64,000 nt of DNA from Phytophthora hibernalis (GCA_012656075.1 JAAKBF010000207.1:248001-312000); one strand, 5' to 3'; positions 1 through 11,404 are shown, counted from the stretch's first letter. Notes: generated by a model from the sequence alone, not told the origin. Program-made: numbers and translations.

Positions 1-1
1 T

Positions 2-1122
2 TCACGCAAAACCCGCTGGATGCAAGAGCGGCTTACTATTGAAGAAGACGCCAAACGCAAGACACTGCTGCGATACGTGCACGAGGTCAAGTCTCGTGCA
101 CTGATAACTGTCAACGATCCCAACGATGGTCTCAATTCGACTTCAGCTGGTATTCTCAAGCTTCCGGAGAGCGGTGTAGGGGATGAGGAGGTGCATGCCA
201 TTGCAGCGCTCCTTCGCAATGCGACTAACGTACGTGAGATCCAGTTGAGAGGCAACTCCATCTCGAGTGAAGGAGCGCGTGCCATCGCAGCCGTGCTATG
301 CATCTCGACTTGTCGCCTGCGTCAAGTAGATTTGAGGAATAACCACATCGGCAAAGACGGTATCAAGGTGCTCGCTGAGGCACTCGAGCGAAATGAACGC
401 ATGAAGCACGTGTATGTCCACGCCGGTGGCAAGATTGAGGCGTTAGGCACGACATCTCCAACATCCCAAGCAGCCATAGTCAACGCACAGATCTCAAGTG
501 CTGCAACTCTCGGAAGCTCTGGTTCGGCACATGCATCTCTTATTGGCGTTGAAACGATGTGCGTCGTGGATGTTCGAGCGCAGACCGAGTCAGATACTTC
601 CAGCGCGAGCACGAACCTCCTTATCGATTTTGCAGATGATACGCATGTTAGTGGAGGTGTAGGTGCTACGCAGTTATCAACAGGGACAGGACTAGGTAGC
701 GCGCTGAAGCTCAAACTGTCAGCAATTTGCAGTGACGCTGGTCAAGGTGGCACCAAGTCATCCTTAGCATCGGCAAACGATCACGATAGAAGCAACCGCT
801 TGTTCTCGCGACGACCATTGTCGGCTACGGCTTTGAAGCGACAGCGTGAACGACTCGCTCTTGAGCGCAAAAGCGTCAGGAAGAAGCGAAGCGCCAGACC
901 CGCAAGGAAGCTGAGTGGGCAGGCCGTTCCGGAGGCATAGAGTCCAGTCCGTCGCATCCATCGAACAGCAAAAAGCTGCCACCGATTTCGAGCACAAACA
1001 CTGCTTGTAGTAGCACCACACAGTCGAAAGGCGTGACACGAATTAGCTCGGCGCCTGTACTTCACAAGAATAAAGATGGCAGTAGCGGTGCTCAGGCAGC
1101 AGACGAACCGGCCGAGAGCTAA
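2..1122 (+). CDS. Leucine-rich-repeat (RNI-type) protein, 5' partial, one apparent frameshift
   Basis: The frame is open from the window edge, so the true start lies to the left. Residues of about 40-125 after the first ATG (20) hold ribonuclease-inhibitor-type repeats with the pattern N-xx-IR.I.LR.N.I...GA.AIA. and a second unit with LRNNHIGKDGI. These are protein-interaction repeats with no catalytic role visible. The rest is Ser/Thr/Ala-rich low complexity ending in a basic helix. As printed the frame stops at 940, but the helix ERLALER loses its heptad character at an A4 run (869-872). With one more base there the frame continues as a charged helix and a Ser-rich tail to a stop at 1,120-1,122. 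I favour the longer protein. The specific role is unknown. Confidence 0.6.
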
Positions 1123-1283
1123 CAGCACTATGTCAATTGGTCCTTTCAGTGTCATCATCCAAGCAAAACAGCAGCCGTGAGCTGTATTTATTCATCCTCA
1201 ATGTAGTTCCCACTGAACACTCACATACCAGTCAATTTGCCATCGCAGGTGCAGGACGACACCATGAAAATTGGCTTCGATAG

Positions 1284-3604
1284 CTATACAGTGAAGTCTG
1301 TCGTGCTCTCTCTCTCGCGCTCTCTCTCACGGGCTTTGAGAAGCAGGCGCTGTAAAATCAACAGATTTGCGCGTCCAGTTCGCCGTTCAGATAGAGTCAA
1401 TAAGTTGTCATTGTCTTGAGACATAAAATGCAGGAGCCGAGATACCGTCGAGTTGGCCTCGCCAACCGTAAGCAGCGGTTGGTCATCACTTTTGATATTT
1501 TCCAGCACCAATGCCCTGTGCGGGTCACGAAGAAGCCCCTGGGATGCCAAACTGTCTATGACAATTTCGTTGTCTTTCGCCAGCTCACTTGTTCCATTCG
1601 CGTCGAACTTGTCAAATTCCAGCAGCTCCAGCATGAATTGCCCGGGGTTGCCAGCGAAATCGAGCCCTAGAGTCTTCTGAAGTGAAGGTACTTTTGCAAA
1701 CTGAGAAAGTAACTCAGTATATGCCTTAATTTCATCCTCTTCACCGATAGATGTTGAAGGTTCGCCGTCTCCAGGGATGACCGCGGGCAAGTACAGGGAT
1801 GCGCTCCAGGCATGGCGAATTAATGAGTCCGGGACCGATTCCCACGCCATGTGCAGGGAACTCAACGTGTTTCGCAGATGCGTGTGAGCGTGGACATCAA
1901 ATACTTCGCTAGCAGGAGACCCATCACTCTGAGTAGCCTCATTACGCTGCCCCTGCTGGTGTTCACTCTTTGTCGTCGCCGCCCACTGCTCATGCTCGTG
2001 AAGAAGTGTCTGCAGCATCTCACGACGGAAGCGTAACTTGAAAGATCTAAGGACACCTTGATGGAGCGGGTGGACATCGCCGGAGGGGCCAGGAGGCAAG
2101 AATAGAAGTACGATGGCATCGAAACTGAAACCATAGCGAAACGATCCAGCCGGATTCAACGTATGGGCGGCAGCTACATGAGCTGTACAGCTGTCTAGAA
2201 CGAGAAACCACACTTGCTTCCTTGCTGTTGCCTCTTGGTTCATGGCCTGTATAAAGTCCACAATCGTATTCGCGTCGTGCGCAGAACGGCAATGGTCACG
2301 ATATTGTACCCATAGCTCGTAAGCGTATCCACATCCTTTAACGAATCAGGGTTCGGGTCCTTTCCAACGACTTGCAGGTGCAACTTCTCGCCTGTAGCGC
2401 TCACTGCCAATGCGATAGAGACGCGCTCAAGGCTGCGGGCATCCATGTTAACAACCGAGTCCAGCCTCGCCGATGTGGTGCGGTGGCGCAACACTAGCTC
2501 GTCCAACGTCCAAATGCAGCCTGGATTTGCCGCCAACAATAACTCCCGGATCTTTTGAAGACGTTGGTCGCAGCTCGATCGTTCGGGTGTCACTGCCTGG
2601 TCACGCTGCTTCGGAAGCGATCGCATGCTGCGTCGTTGCATGTACCGGTGCAACCATCCGTTGGACGCCTTGAAATCTGTTAGCGACATGATGACTTCGT
2701 CCGACAGTTCGCTACTGTAATCCGCTAGAATTTTGTTGCGGAACTCCATCGCCTTGGACTGCAGTAAATCACCCGTGATCTTGAGCGCAGGCGCATCCAG
2801 CTCGACTTGCATCTGCCACTTGTACAGCATGTCCTCGATCACACTGAGCTTGTGCTGATACTGCAGCACCTTGCGACTACTCGTGGCACTCTCCAACATC
2901 GCTTGGGCGGAAATGGCCGCGCGTTCCTTTACCATCTTCGTTACGGCCGTGCGGGACACGCCAAATTTTTCAGCGGCGGCTCCCTGTGACCCTCCTTGGT
3001 CCACGTAGGCCAGGATCTCCATCTTTTCCAGGTTTGTCTTGCGGACACGACGTCCTTTTCTCGGCCGTGAGGGCGGCAGCTGCTGCGCCACCGCCACGCT
3101 GAGCCCCGCGGCCTCCTCCGTCGTGATCACCATCTCCACAGGCTGTGACACGTCGCTCAGCACAGCAGCAGCGGCGGCCGCAGCCTCCTCCGTCTCAACC
3201 GACACCTGCTTGGGCTCAGAGCTGGGCGCGTCTGATTCCGTCACCTGTTGCTCGCCCTCCTGCATCTGATTCTTACTCTTCTCCTTCACGATCTTCACCA
3301 GCGCTTCTCGGGACACTGCGAAGCGCTCAGAGGCCTTCGCATGGGTCCCTCCGGCCTCCAGGAACTGCAGAATCGCCAGCGACTCCTCTGAGCTCCTGCG
3401 CTTCTTGGCGTCCGTCGACGACAGCGCGTCATCCTGTTCGCGTTTGCCCAGAGCGGAAGACGGAGACGACGCAGCTGTCGCCTGCTCCATGGGGTGGTCG
3501 CTGTCTGTGTCCGAGGACGACGTGGGGCGCGCCGTCGATCTGAGCGCGCGCTTGGCCGTCTCCATGCGGAAGTGATTGGCGACGGGGAGCGAGAACAGTG
3601 CCAT
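1284..3604 (-). CDS. Domesticated pogo/CENP-B-like transposase-derived protein
   Basis: From the ATG at 3604 the protein has an acidic/Ser-rich head, a Psq-like helix-turn-helix (residues about 72-110), an Ala/Glu-rich linker, a second very similar HTH (about 192-230), a CENP-B/Tc5-type HTH (about 255-330) and a DDE_1 domain. In the DDE core the first acid is present (WTLDE), the second is present (LVLDS.TAH), but the third, normally in QPLD.GV, reads HPLHQGV, so catalysis is probably lost. A one-base frameshift near 2265-2290 separates the two halves; the reading is otherwise continuous for about 770 residues. The tail carries an Arg-Glu run encoded by a CT microsatellite. No inverted repeats flank it, and its start is 85 bp from the TOP2 start on the other strand, as expected for a host gene. 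The likely role is DNA binding; the target is unknown. A recent transposon copy is the alternative. Confidence 0.65.
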
Positions 3605-3689
3605 TCCTGTACAAGCACAAGCTCTATATTAGAGCGAATAGCTATGATTGGCTGAAAACGAATATTCCGACTCCACACATTGTCGAGTG
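3605..3689. promoter_or_regulatory. 85-bp bidirectional promoter (transposase-derived gene / TOP2)
   Basis: Only 85 bases separate the two divergent start codons. The spacer contains ATTGGCTGA at 3647-3655, an inverted CCAAT box. The same nonamer, in one orientation or the other, recurs at 7738-7746, 16062-16070 and 18013-18021 near other gene starts in this window. Confidence 0.5.
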
Positions 3690-6600
3690 ATGTGGCGGTG
3701 CGGAGCCGGTCGGCGACGGGCCTTCCGTGATGTCGCCAGCGCTGCACGGTCGACTGTAGCAGGTGCGACGACCAAGAAGACGTTCTCGAGTCTTCGATCT
3801 GTCGTTTCGTCTAACTCCGGACTACAGAACACGCGTGTAGCCAACACAACAGCGCGATGCGCATTACGCGGCGCGGCGTCTCTACTGTCGTCAGCTTCTA
3901 GACGTGCTGCTTGCGGCTTCAGTAGCAATATGCAGCTGTTTCGTTTGCAGCGTCAGGAATATCCTCTACCCCTTGTTAGACCGCCCGCGCTTGTCTCCCG
4001 TAGCTTCTGCAGCGTGGAGAGCATCTACCAGAAGAAGACGCCGCTGGAGCACGTGCTGCTGCGCCCAGGCATGTACATTGGATCGGTGGAGGCGACGAAG
4101 GACACGATGTGGATGGTGCCGTCCGAGAGTGCTGCCAATGAGGACGGGGAGCTGAGGATGAAGCAGCAAGCGGTCGAGTACGTGCCGGCTCTGTACAAGA
4201 TTTTCGATGAGATCATCGTGAACGCCGTGGACAACAAGGTCCGAGACCCGAGGATGCGACACATCGACGTGGTGGTCGAGCCTGGGAATAAGGCCAATGG
4301 GTACAGACCTTGGATCTCAGTGCACAATGACGGCAAGGGTATCCCTGTCAAGTTCCACAAGACGGAAAAGGTGTATGTGCCGGAGCTGGTGCTGGGCCAT
4401 CTGCTCACGGGATCGAACTTTGATGACTCGAACGCAAGACTGACAGGTGGAAGACACGGATATGGCGCCAAGCTGACGAATATCTTCAGTAAGGAGTTTG
4501 TGGTGGAGACAGGGGATTCTTCTACGGGACTGCGTTACAAGCAGGTCTGGCATAACAATATGCGTACTCGTGGAGAACCTGAGGTCACCGAGTTCAAGGA
4601 CAAGGACGCCAAGGATTTCACGAAAGTGTCGTTTTCGCCCGATCTGGAGAAGTTTGAAATGGAGAAACTGACCGCGAGCATGACGCGCGTGCTGAAGAAG
4701 CGTGTGTTTGATGTTGCTGGCTGCTTGTCAGACGTGGAGGTTACTTTTAACGGAAAGAAGGTGCCCATTTCAGGTTTTGAGTCGTACATTCAGGCGTTCT
4801 GCCACTCTACTACGGCAGCTCCTACTTACAAAACCACGAAGCCGAAAGACAGCGTTGGGGAAGCATCTCCCAGATCGGACTACATATACTCACGGGTGAA
4901 CAAACGATGGGAAATTGGGGTGTTGCCCTCCGACGTAGGTTTTGTTCAGGTGAGCTTTGTCAACGGCATGTCAGCACTGCGTGGTGGCTCTCACGTTGGC
5001 TACGTGGGCGACCAAGTATGCCGCCGTGTTGCTGAACACGTGAACAAGAAGTATCCGGAACTATCGGTCAGCACTGCGCAGGTGAAGCCACACATGGCTG
5101 TTTTCATTAACTGCCAGATCGAGAACCCGACTTTTGACTCGCAGATGAAAGAGTACATGTCCTCGCGTCCGCCGACCTATGGATCAACATGTGTACTCGT
5201 TGAGAGGCTGTTAAAACTCATCATCTCCGACTCGGGCATTGTGGAGCGTGTCGTGCAAAGTGCTCGCGCGAGACAACGAGCTGCCCTCCTTAAGAAGGTG
5301 TCGTCCACGAGATCGAAAAGCACTTCCGTGAACGTACCTAAGCTTGAGGACGCTAATCTAGCTGGTGGACCTCGCTCGAATGAATGTTCACTGATCTTGA
5401 CTGAAGGTGATTCTGCTAAGGCGCTGGCCGTGGCCGGTCTGGCAGTGGTTGGACGTGACCAATATGGTGTGTTTCCTCTCCGCGGCAAACTTCTGAATGT
5501 GCGTGATGCGACCGTCGCACAGCTTGGCAAAATGCCGAGTTTGCGCACCTTTGCACGATTCTTGGTCTCCGTATGGACGAGCACTATGGAACGAAGGAGG
5601 CGCGTCAAAAACTGCGTTATGGGCGTGTGATTGCAATGACGGATCAGGACCATGACGGCTCGCACATCAAGGGTCTGCTATTCAACCTGTTCCACACGTT
5701 CTGGCCGGAGTTGCTTAAGGAAGGTGGCTTCATTAGCGAGTTCATCACCCCCATTATTAAGGTGAGCCCTTCCTCGAAGCGTGTGGGCATCGAGCGCGGC
5801 CTAGAGACTCGCCGCTTCTTTAGCCTGCCCGAATACTTTGAGTGGAAGTCTGCGCTGGAACCAGCTGACCTGAAGTACTACACCATCAAGTACTACAAGG
5901 GTCTTGGTACAAGTACGAGTGTTGAAGGACGCGAATACTTCAGTGACCTGGATAACCACCTTGTGGATTTCCATTGAGTGGCGACAATGATGGCGATGCA
6001 TTGGATATGGTGTTCAACAAAGCACGCGCTGCAGATCGCAAAGCTTGGCTGATGAATGAGTATTGCCCCGATTCATTCCTCGACACAAGCTCGGGTGATG
6101 TTACGTATCAAGACTTTGTGAATCGCGAGCTCATCCAGTTTTCGCATGCAGACAACCAGCGGTCGTTACCCTCGGTGATTGATGGCCTGAAGATCTCGCA
6201 GCGCAAGGTACTTTTCGCGTGCATGAAGCGCAAGCTAACAAGCGAGGTTAAGGTGGCACAGCTGGCAGGCTACTGCAGTGAGCATACGGCTTATCACCAT
6301 GGCGAAGCTTCGCTGCACTCGACGATTGTCAACATGGCGCAGGACTTCGTGGGATCCAACAACCTTCCGCTACTGTATCCTTCAGGCCAGTTTGGTACCC
6401 GGCTACAGGGAGGCAAGGATGCCGCCAGCCCCCGATACATCTTCACGCTGCTCCAAAAGCACACTCGGCTGCTCTTTCCCGAGGAAGACGATGCGCTACT
6501 ACGTTACGCTGACGACGATGGGTTCCCAGTTGAACCCGTGTACTACGTGCCTGTCATCCCGATGTTGCTCGTTAATGGTGCGGAAGGGATCGGTACGGGT

Positions 6601-7638
6601 TGGTCTTCATCCATTCCTTGCCATCACCCGGTGCTCGTGATCGACAACCTGCTGAAACTGCTGGATGCAGAGGAAGCTGGAGACGAGCTGTCAGCGGTGG
6701 CGATGGTATCCATGACCCCGTGGGCTAAGGGATTTAGCGGCGACATTCGTCAGACTGGAAAACACTCATTCGTGTCACGCGGCAGCATGCAGCAGGTGAA
6801 TACGTCCACCCTCCGTGTGACCGAGTTGCCTGTAGGAAAGTGGGTGGAGGATTACAAAAAGTTCTTGTGGGATCTCATAGGCAAGAAGGCGATCAGGTCG
6901 TTCTCGGAGCACCACTCAGAGCGCGATGTGCGCTTCGATATCTCCATGACGCGCTCAGACCTTGCCAAGTACGCTGAGGACGCAGCCAAGGAGGAGGATA
7001 GTGATGGTGCTGGCGACAGTGAGGCGTTAGTCAAGCTGCTGCGCCTTGAAGCACCTCTCAGCACTAGCAACATGCACGCGTTCAATGCTGACGGTCAACT
7101 TGTCAAGTACGATACGAGCGAAGATGTCTTACGTGACTTCTACAGCGTTCGACGCGAGCTGTACTCGAAGCGGAAGCAGCATCTGGAGCAGCGTCAATCG
7201 AAGGACGTGCTTCGCTTGAGCAACCGCATCCGCTTCATCCAGGAAGTCTCCTTTGGCAGTCTGCAGAAGATTCTTAAGGAGCGTATTCCCAAGGCTGAAC
7301 TTGTTGAGCTGCTGAAGGAGAACGGATTCGCTCCGGCGTCTGTCTTCAAGGAGGAGGCCATTGACCACGTCGGTGACCTTGGTTTGACTGCTGTGGGTCG
7401 CGTCCAGAACGATGCTGCCGAGACTGCCGAGATCGGTGCGAGTGAGAACTACGATTACCTGCTGAACACATCGCTCATGAGTTTCACGATGGAGTTCACG
7501 GATCGCTTGCAGAAAGAGCACGACACCAAGCAAGACAAGTTGCAGCAGCTGCAGGCCATGACACCGACTCAAATTTGGCGCAGCGAGCTGGAGCGGCTGC
7601 GTGTCATCCTGGTGCGCGAGAAGGAGTTCCAGCTGTGA
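3690..7638 (+). CDS. TOP2: Type II DNA topoisomerase, probably mitochondrial; two apparent frameshifts
   Basis: This is an ATP-dependent double-strand passage enzyme. Visible parts in order: Arg/Ser/Ala-rich, acid-poor leader (residues about 1-110); GHKL ATPase with EIIVNAVDN (about 174) and GRHGYGAK (about 253); transducer with SQMKE where most family members have SQTKE; TOPRIM with EGDSA (about 572), PLRGK (about 596) and DQDHDG (about 652); winged helix with the active-site Tyr in SPRYIFT (about 917); C-terminal coiled coil. It ends right after the core at about 1,316 residues, so the long basic tail of nuclear TOP2 is missing. The ATG at 3690 was chosen because upstream in-frame starts are TTG only. 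The frame breaks at an A4 run (5529-5532) and at G5976; one added base at each restores the family sequence, so these look like sequence errors. Mitochondrial location is inferred from the leader and the missing tail. Confidence 0.9.
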
Positions 7639-7737
7639 ATTGAGAGAAATAGAGTCCATGTAGACAATGGTGGACACATTGTGTCCACCTGACCTTTCGG
7701 TGTATCTCTTTCTGATTCGCTAAAATACGTCGTCTTT

Positions 7738-7746
7738 TCAGCCAAT
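7738..7746. promoter_or_regulatory. Extended CCAAT box (TCAGCCAAT) upstream of the UEV gene
   Basis: TCAGCCAAT lies 100 bp after the TOP2 stop and about 280 bp before the UEV start. It is identical in sequence to the boxes at 3647, 16062 and 18013 (the other orientation). The distance is longer than for the others, so a role in UEV expression is only suggested. Confidence 0.3.
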
Positions 7747-8026
7747 ACAATCGCAGAAATACAGGAGGGGGAAGCGAGAGCCACTTTTCGAGAACTCAGC
7801 GACGCACCGCAAGAACTAGGTAAGATTACGTCCCTACTCGGCGGCTATTGCAGGAGTTCACAGCACATTTGCAGCGTCAAACGTACCACTACTGTGCACA
7901 GCGTGGGCTGATCTCTCTTGTCAGCCTTCGTACACCCTCAACGGACCGCTACAAGCTCCAAAATAAGCACTTTACTGACCGCATTTTTACTTGTTAATTT
8001 TGCAGCGAGTGACGCGTCCGGAGGCC

Positions 8027-8654
8027 ATGGCGAAGCATGGCGCAGAGGTGGTGGTCGGTGCGTTGGTAGATGGTTCAGAGGGGCTCGAGAGGAGCGCAAG
8101 GAAGCTCAAGATGGGGCTGAAAAGTGCTGGAGACTGACGGGATCCTTTATTTTTTTCTATTTGTTGCTCCTATTACCAGTGCCCCGCAACTTTAAACTGC
8201 TGGAGGAGTTGGAGAACAGCGAGAAAGGTCATGGAGACATGAGCATCTCGTACGGATTAGAGCAGGCAGACGACATTTTCCTCACAAACTGGATCGGCAC
8301 CATCCTCGGCCCTGCTGGCGTGAGTTGGAGGCCCCTAAATGGGTCAATTAGTGCCCATACTAACTTACAGCGTGGTTTTCGTTGCAGACGTGCCACGACG
8401 GACGCATTTACAGTCTGCGGATCCATTGCAGTGACCAGTACCCGCACATGCCGCCCGAAGTGCACTTCACGAGCCGCATCAGCATGAGCTGCGTGGACCA
8501 GCGGACGGGCCGAGTGGACCCGCGACAACTGTCGGCGCTGGGCAGCTGGCACCGCAACAACGGCATTGAGAACGTGCTGGTGGCCATCCGCGCCGAGATG
8601 GCTTCGCCTACCAACCGACGCCTGCCGCAGCCGGCTGAGGGCTCCAACTTTTAG
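8027..8654 (+). CDS. Ubiquitin-conjugating enzyme E2 variant (UEV1/MMS2 family), 3 exons
   Basis: CDS is join(8027..8057, 8180..8319, 8388..8654), 145 residues, the usual length of the family. UEV proteins look like E2 enzymes but lack the catalytic Cys; they pair with Ubc13 to build Lys63-linked chains for post-replication DNA repair and signalling. Family marks: VPRNFKLLEELE near the start, the TNWIGTILGP stretch, GRIYSL.I, QYPHMPPEVHF, and the closing LPQPAEGSNF. No Cys is present at the E2 active-site position. Splice sites read CG/gtgcgt..accag and GGC/gtgagt..ttgcag, with phases that rejoin exactly to VPRN and to the GRIYSL segment. No frameshift. Introns are 122 and 68 bp. Confidence 0.92.
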
Positions 8655-8967
8655 ATGTGTCGCTGGCCAGAGGCGAGACTCCTCGTGGTGAATAGCCCAG
8701 AGGAAAAGGAACGGACGGAAGGGATACAGGAGAAGGAAGCACGGAGTGAGGAGGCTGAAAGTGGCTTCTCCTTTTACTTCGAGTAAGGCTAATGCATGAT
8801 GGCACTGCATATACTACGTAGTATTTGGGCTTTGGTGAAGGCAGACTGAGACCTTTTGGGTTGATGATATCGACGCATGGAGACACACCAATCTATTAGG
8901 TATTGCTACCACCGAGTCGACTTGACAGCATGTCTAGGCAGCGTCTTATGCTTGCCGCAACTTTTTG

Positions 8968-10458
8968 CTAAATATTTCTAAACGGGTGAAGTGACCGAGA
9001 TCGAAGGGTCTTCGGCGTGGAGAACAAAAGCGGTGGCTGCTCTTTCTGAGGTTCCTCTTCGCCACTGAAGTAGTCTTCTTCTTCGTCCTCGTAGTTTTCA
9101 TCTAGATACATGTACATGTGCGATTGTTCCTGGAGCTGTCGCAATCGAGTTGTTACTTGCACAACCGGGTACTTGAGCATGTGCAGGAGAGCGGCAATCG
9201 CGCGTAAGAAGTCGACGCCCGAGGCTATTGTGAAGAGCGGCACGAGCAGGTATCCGACGACCTTCCACAAAGTCGACGGATGGTTGCTAAACGGAAGCAG
9301 CAGAAGTAAATGCAGCAGCAGTTCACGACCGATGCCGCACACAGAATTGATTCCTGGAGACTGGTGGTCCCATCGTGTAAATTGCTTGAACAGCGGGTGC
9401 CAGTCGCGTCGCGACTCGAGGAAGCGCACGTGCACCGCAGCAGCGTTCACGCAGCCCACACCCAGGTCAACGGTTAGCATGTACTGGAACGACGTACTCA
9501 ATGCCGGGTAGAGTGTTTGCAACGACATGTATAGCACGAGCACTGCCAGGCGATCCAGCACGACTGACGTGAAGCTCGCCATCGTAACCAGCAGCCCGCT
9601 CTTGATGCACAGCATGAGTCTCCGCGCAACGACGTCGCACGCCAGCATCATGAGCAGTAAAGCTGTAACCTTGGAGCGTAACTGCGGGCCCAGTCCACTC
9701 TGGAACATGCACATCATGATGTAGATGAGCACCGCTCGGAACGATTCCACCAGCGGCACCAAGAAGACGGCGAGAAAGTGCCACACGAGCGACTTATCGG
9801 AGACCACGCCCCAATACCTCGAGAACACGTAAACCTCTCGTCCATTCGGCGGTGGCGCTGTCACCTTCCCGCTCTCGGGACTCGGACGCGACGTTCGTTT
9901 CTCGAACTCGGGAGGTGACAGGCACCCGACGCAGAACCGCGTGTCAATTTCGCTGCGGACGGTGCGCGAGTGCGCCGACTTGCAGTGCAGCACGCGGAAC
10001 TCCTTGCGTCCGTCCGCCGCGACTCGTATGGACGCCACTTCGACCAGCAATGAGTCTAGTAGCAGCACCTCGTTGGCCTGTACCCCAGACGTGAAGAACG
10101 ACTCGTGTCGAAGAGAGCCGTCGCTTCTGGTCCAGAAGAGGTAGGGCTGCAGCAGGTTGTCCTCGTCCAGCTTGAGTCGCCCTGGTGCGCACCAGACCGT
10201 CACCTCGTCGCCTGGCAGCAGCGTGTATCTGGTCGGGAAGCGGAAGACGTCGCAGCAGCCCGAGCAGCTGAGTGAGAAGCCTGTCAAGTCCACGCACTCG
10301 TCCGACGGGTTGGACACCACAACCCACTGCTTGGCCGTGTCGGCCCGCGAGACGTACAGTTGCTGCATTACGACCTTGTGGCAGATCTGCATACTCGCGC
10401 GCGCCACCTGCCAGTCTAGGGTGACCAGCGGCAAACGCCGCTGCAGCGGATAACTCAT
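8968..10458 (-). CDS. Lamin-tail-domain, multi-pass membrane protein (CDP-alcohol phosphotransferase-like C-terminus?)
   Basis: One uninterrupted frame of 496 residues. Residues about 30-155 form a lamin-tail/LTD-like beta fold: WVVVSNPSDECVDLTGFSL, FPTRYTLLPGDEVTVW, NEVLLLDS. After a loop, about 220-420 contain at least five hydrophobic segments. Within them ACDVVARRL..SG followed about a dozen residues later by VVLDRLA recalls the D-G-AR-G-D-D motif of phosphatidylinositol synthase, but key Gly and Asp positions are changed, so activity is doubtful. The tail is acidic (about 450-470) and then basic. The gene is divergent from the methyltransferase gene with 202 bp between starts. An LTD fused to a membrane domain suggests a nuclear-envelope or ER protein; this is inference. 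Confidence 0.6.
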   Translation of the reverse strand: MSYPLQRRLPLVTLDWQVARASMQICHKVVMQQLYVSRADTAKQWVVVSNPSDECVDLTGFSLSCSGCCDVFRFPTRYTLLPGDEVTVWCAPGRLKLDEDNLLQPYLFWTRSDGSLRHESFFTSGVQANEVLLLDSLLVEVASIRVAADGRKEFRVLHCKSAHSRTVRSEIDTRFCVGCLSPPEFEKRTSRPSPESGKVTAPPPNGREVYVFSRYWGVVSDKSLVWHFLAVFLVPLVESFRAVLIYIMMCMFQSGLGPQLRSKVTALLLMMLACDVVARRLMLCIKSGLLVTMASFTSVVLDRLAVLVLYMSLQTLYPALSTSFQYMLTVDLGVGCVNAAAVHVRFLESRRDWHPLFKQFTRWDHQSPGINSVCGIGRELLLHLLLLLPFSNHPSTLWKVVGYLLVPLFTIASGVDFLRAIAALLHMLKYPVVQVTTRLRQLQEQSHMYMYLDENYEDEEEDYFSGEEEPQKEQPPLLFSTPKTLRSRSLHPFRNI

Positions 10459-10660
10459 GCCTACTGTCCGAATACAAATACAAATGCCTTTCCCGCCAAA
10501 TAATAATGACTTTGTACCAAAGTTTACAAAATAAACTATCCAACCTCATAACGCATGATTTAGGAAAGGGATTTGACGTTTTCCACGTAAACTGCTTGAT
10601 TCTGCGTTTTACTGGCCCGTGGCTTGTGATTCGGCCCACAATCAATTTGCGCTCGTCAGG

Positions 10661-11404
10661 ATGGAGACAATGGAGATGGAGGACGGCACGGAAGGGATGC
10701 TCACGGATGTGGGCTTCATGTTCGACGCGTGTCTAGAGAAAGTCACGTGTCGCTACGAGTATGGATCCAGTTCGGACGTGTCGGTGCTGCTCACGTACGC
10801 CAAGGAGGAGCCTGGCGCGCTGCAGTCCGGCCACTACGTGTGGCCCGCGGCTCCTGCGCTCTGCGAGTACCTGACGATGCACCGCGACGCGATCCCGAGT
10901 GGGAACGTGGTAGAGCTGGGCGCGGGTTGCGGACTCACGGGTCTGGCCGTGGCCCAGCTGCGACCCGAGGCCACCGTGATCTTCACGGACCACGACCCAG
11001 GCGTCCTCAAGGTCATCGAACACAACGCCGGCCAGCAGGAGCGCGCGCAGGCCACGTGTCTCACACAGAGTCTCCGGTGGGGTCCCGACGGCGCCAAGGA
11101 GATCGAGGCGCTCGAGAGATTGCAGGCTGGACCTGCTGGCAGTAACAAGGTCACGGAGCTTATTGTGGGCTCCGACGTCATCTACGCACGGGAAGTGGTG
11201 CCGCTGCTCTTCTGGACTGTGGACAGGTTGCTGTCACCTGGTGGCGTCTTCCTCATGTGCTCGAGCTTCGGATACGACGACGAGACGGAGAAGGAGATCA
11301 ACGTGCAGAGTGCCAAGTGCGGACTCAAGAGGGAGATCGTCCAGTGCTCGCTGAACGAGCAAGGAACTAGGATCCAGTGCTTCACGAGGACAACCAACAG
11401 GTAG
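10661..11404 (+). CDS. Protein N-methyltransferase, family 16 (METTL21/FAM86-like)
   Basis: 247 residues from the ATG at 10661; the frame extends upstream only to a GTG. Seven-beta-strand SAM-dependent methyltransferase of the METTL21 group, enzymes that methylate lysines of chaperones and translation factors. Visible motifs: HYVWPAAPALCEYL before the core (family pattern G..VW.AA..L..YL), motif I VVELGAGCGLTGLAV binding SAM, acidic strand-2 end FTDHD, and GSDVIYAREVVPLL at the catalytic DxxY-like position (DVIY), then LLSPGGVFLMCSSF. The N-terminus carries an acidic 15-residue leader. No frameshift and no intron seen. The substrate cannot be told from sequence. Confidence 0.85.
   Translation: METMEMEDGTEGMLTDVGFMFDACLEKVTCRYEYGSSSDVSVLLTYAKEEPGALQSGHYVWPAAPALCEYLTMHRDAIPSGNVVELGAGCGLTGLAVAQLRPEATVIFTDHDPGVLKVIEHNAGQQERAQATCLTQSLRWGPDGAKEIEALERLQAGPAGSNKVTELIVGSDVIYAREVVPLLFWTVDRLLSPGGVFLMCSSFGYDDETEKEINVQSAKCGLKREIVQCSLNEQGTRIQCFTRTTNR

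Noticed and set aside
3145..3543. Plus-strand Pro/Ser-rich ORF opposite the transposase-derived gene
   Set aside because: Shadow frame; the minus strand has recognisable HTH motifs here.
5500..6000. TOP2 as a pseudogene or as three genes
   Set aside because: Single added bases restore all family motifs without any other damage, and similar errors occur in many genes here.
8968..10458. Calling the membrane protein a phosphatidylinositol synthase
   Set aside because: The D-x2-D-G-x2-A-R signature is incomplete and an LTD precedes it.
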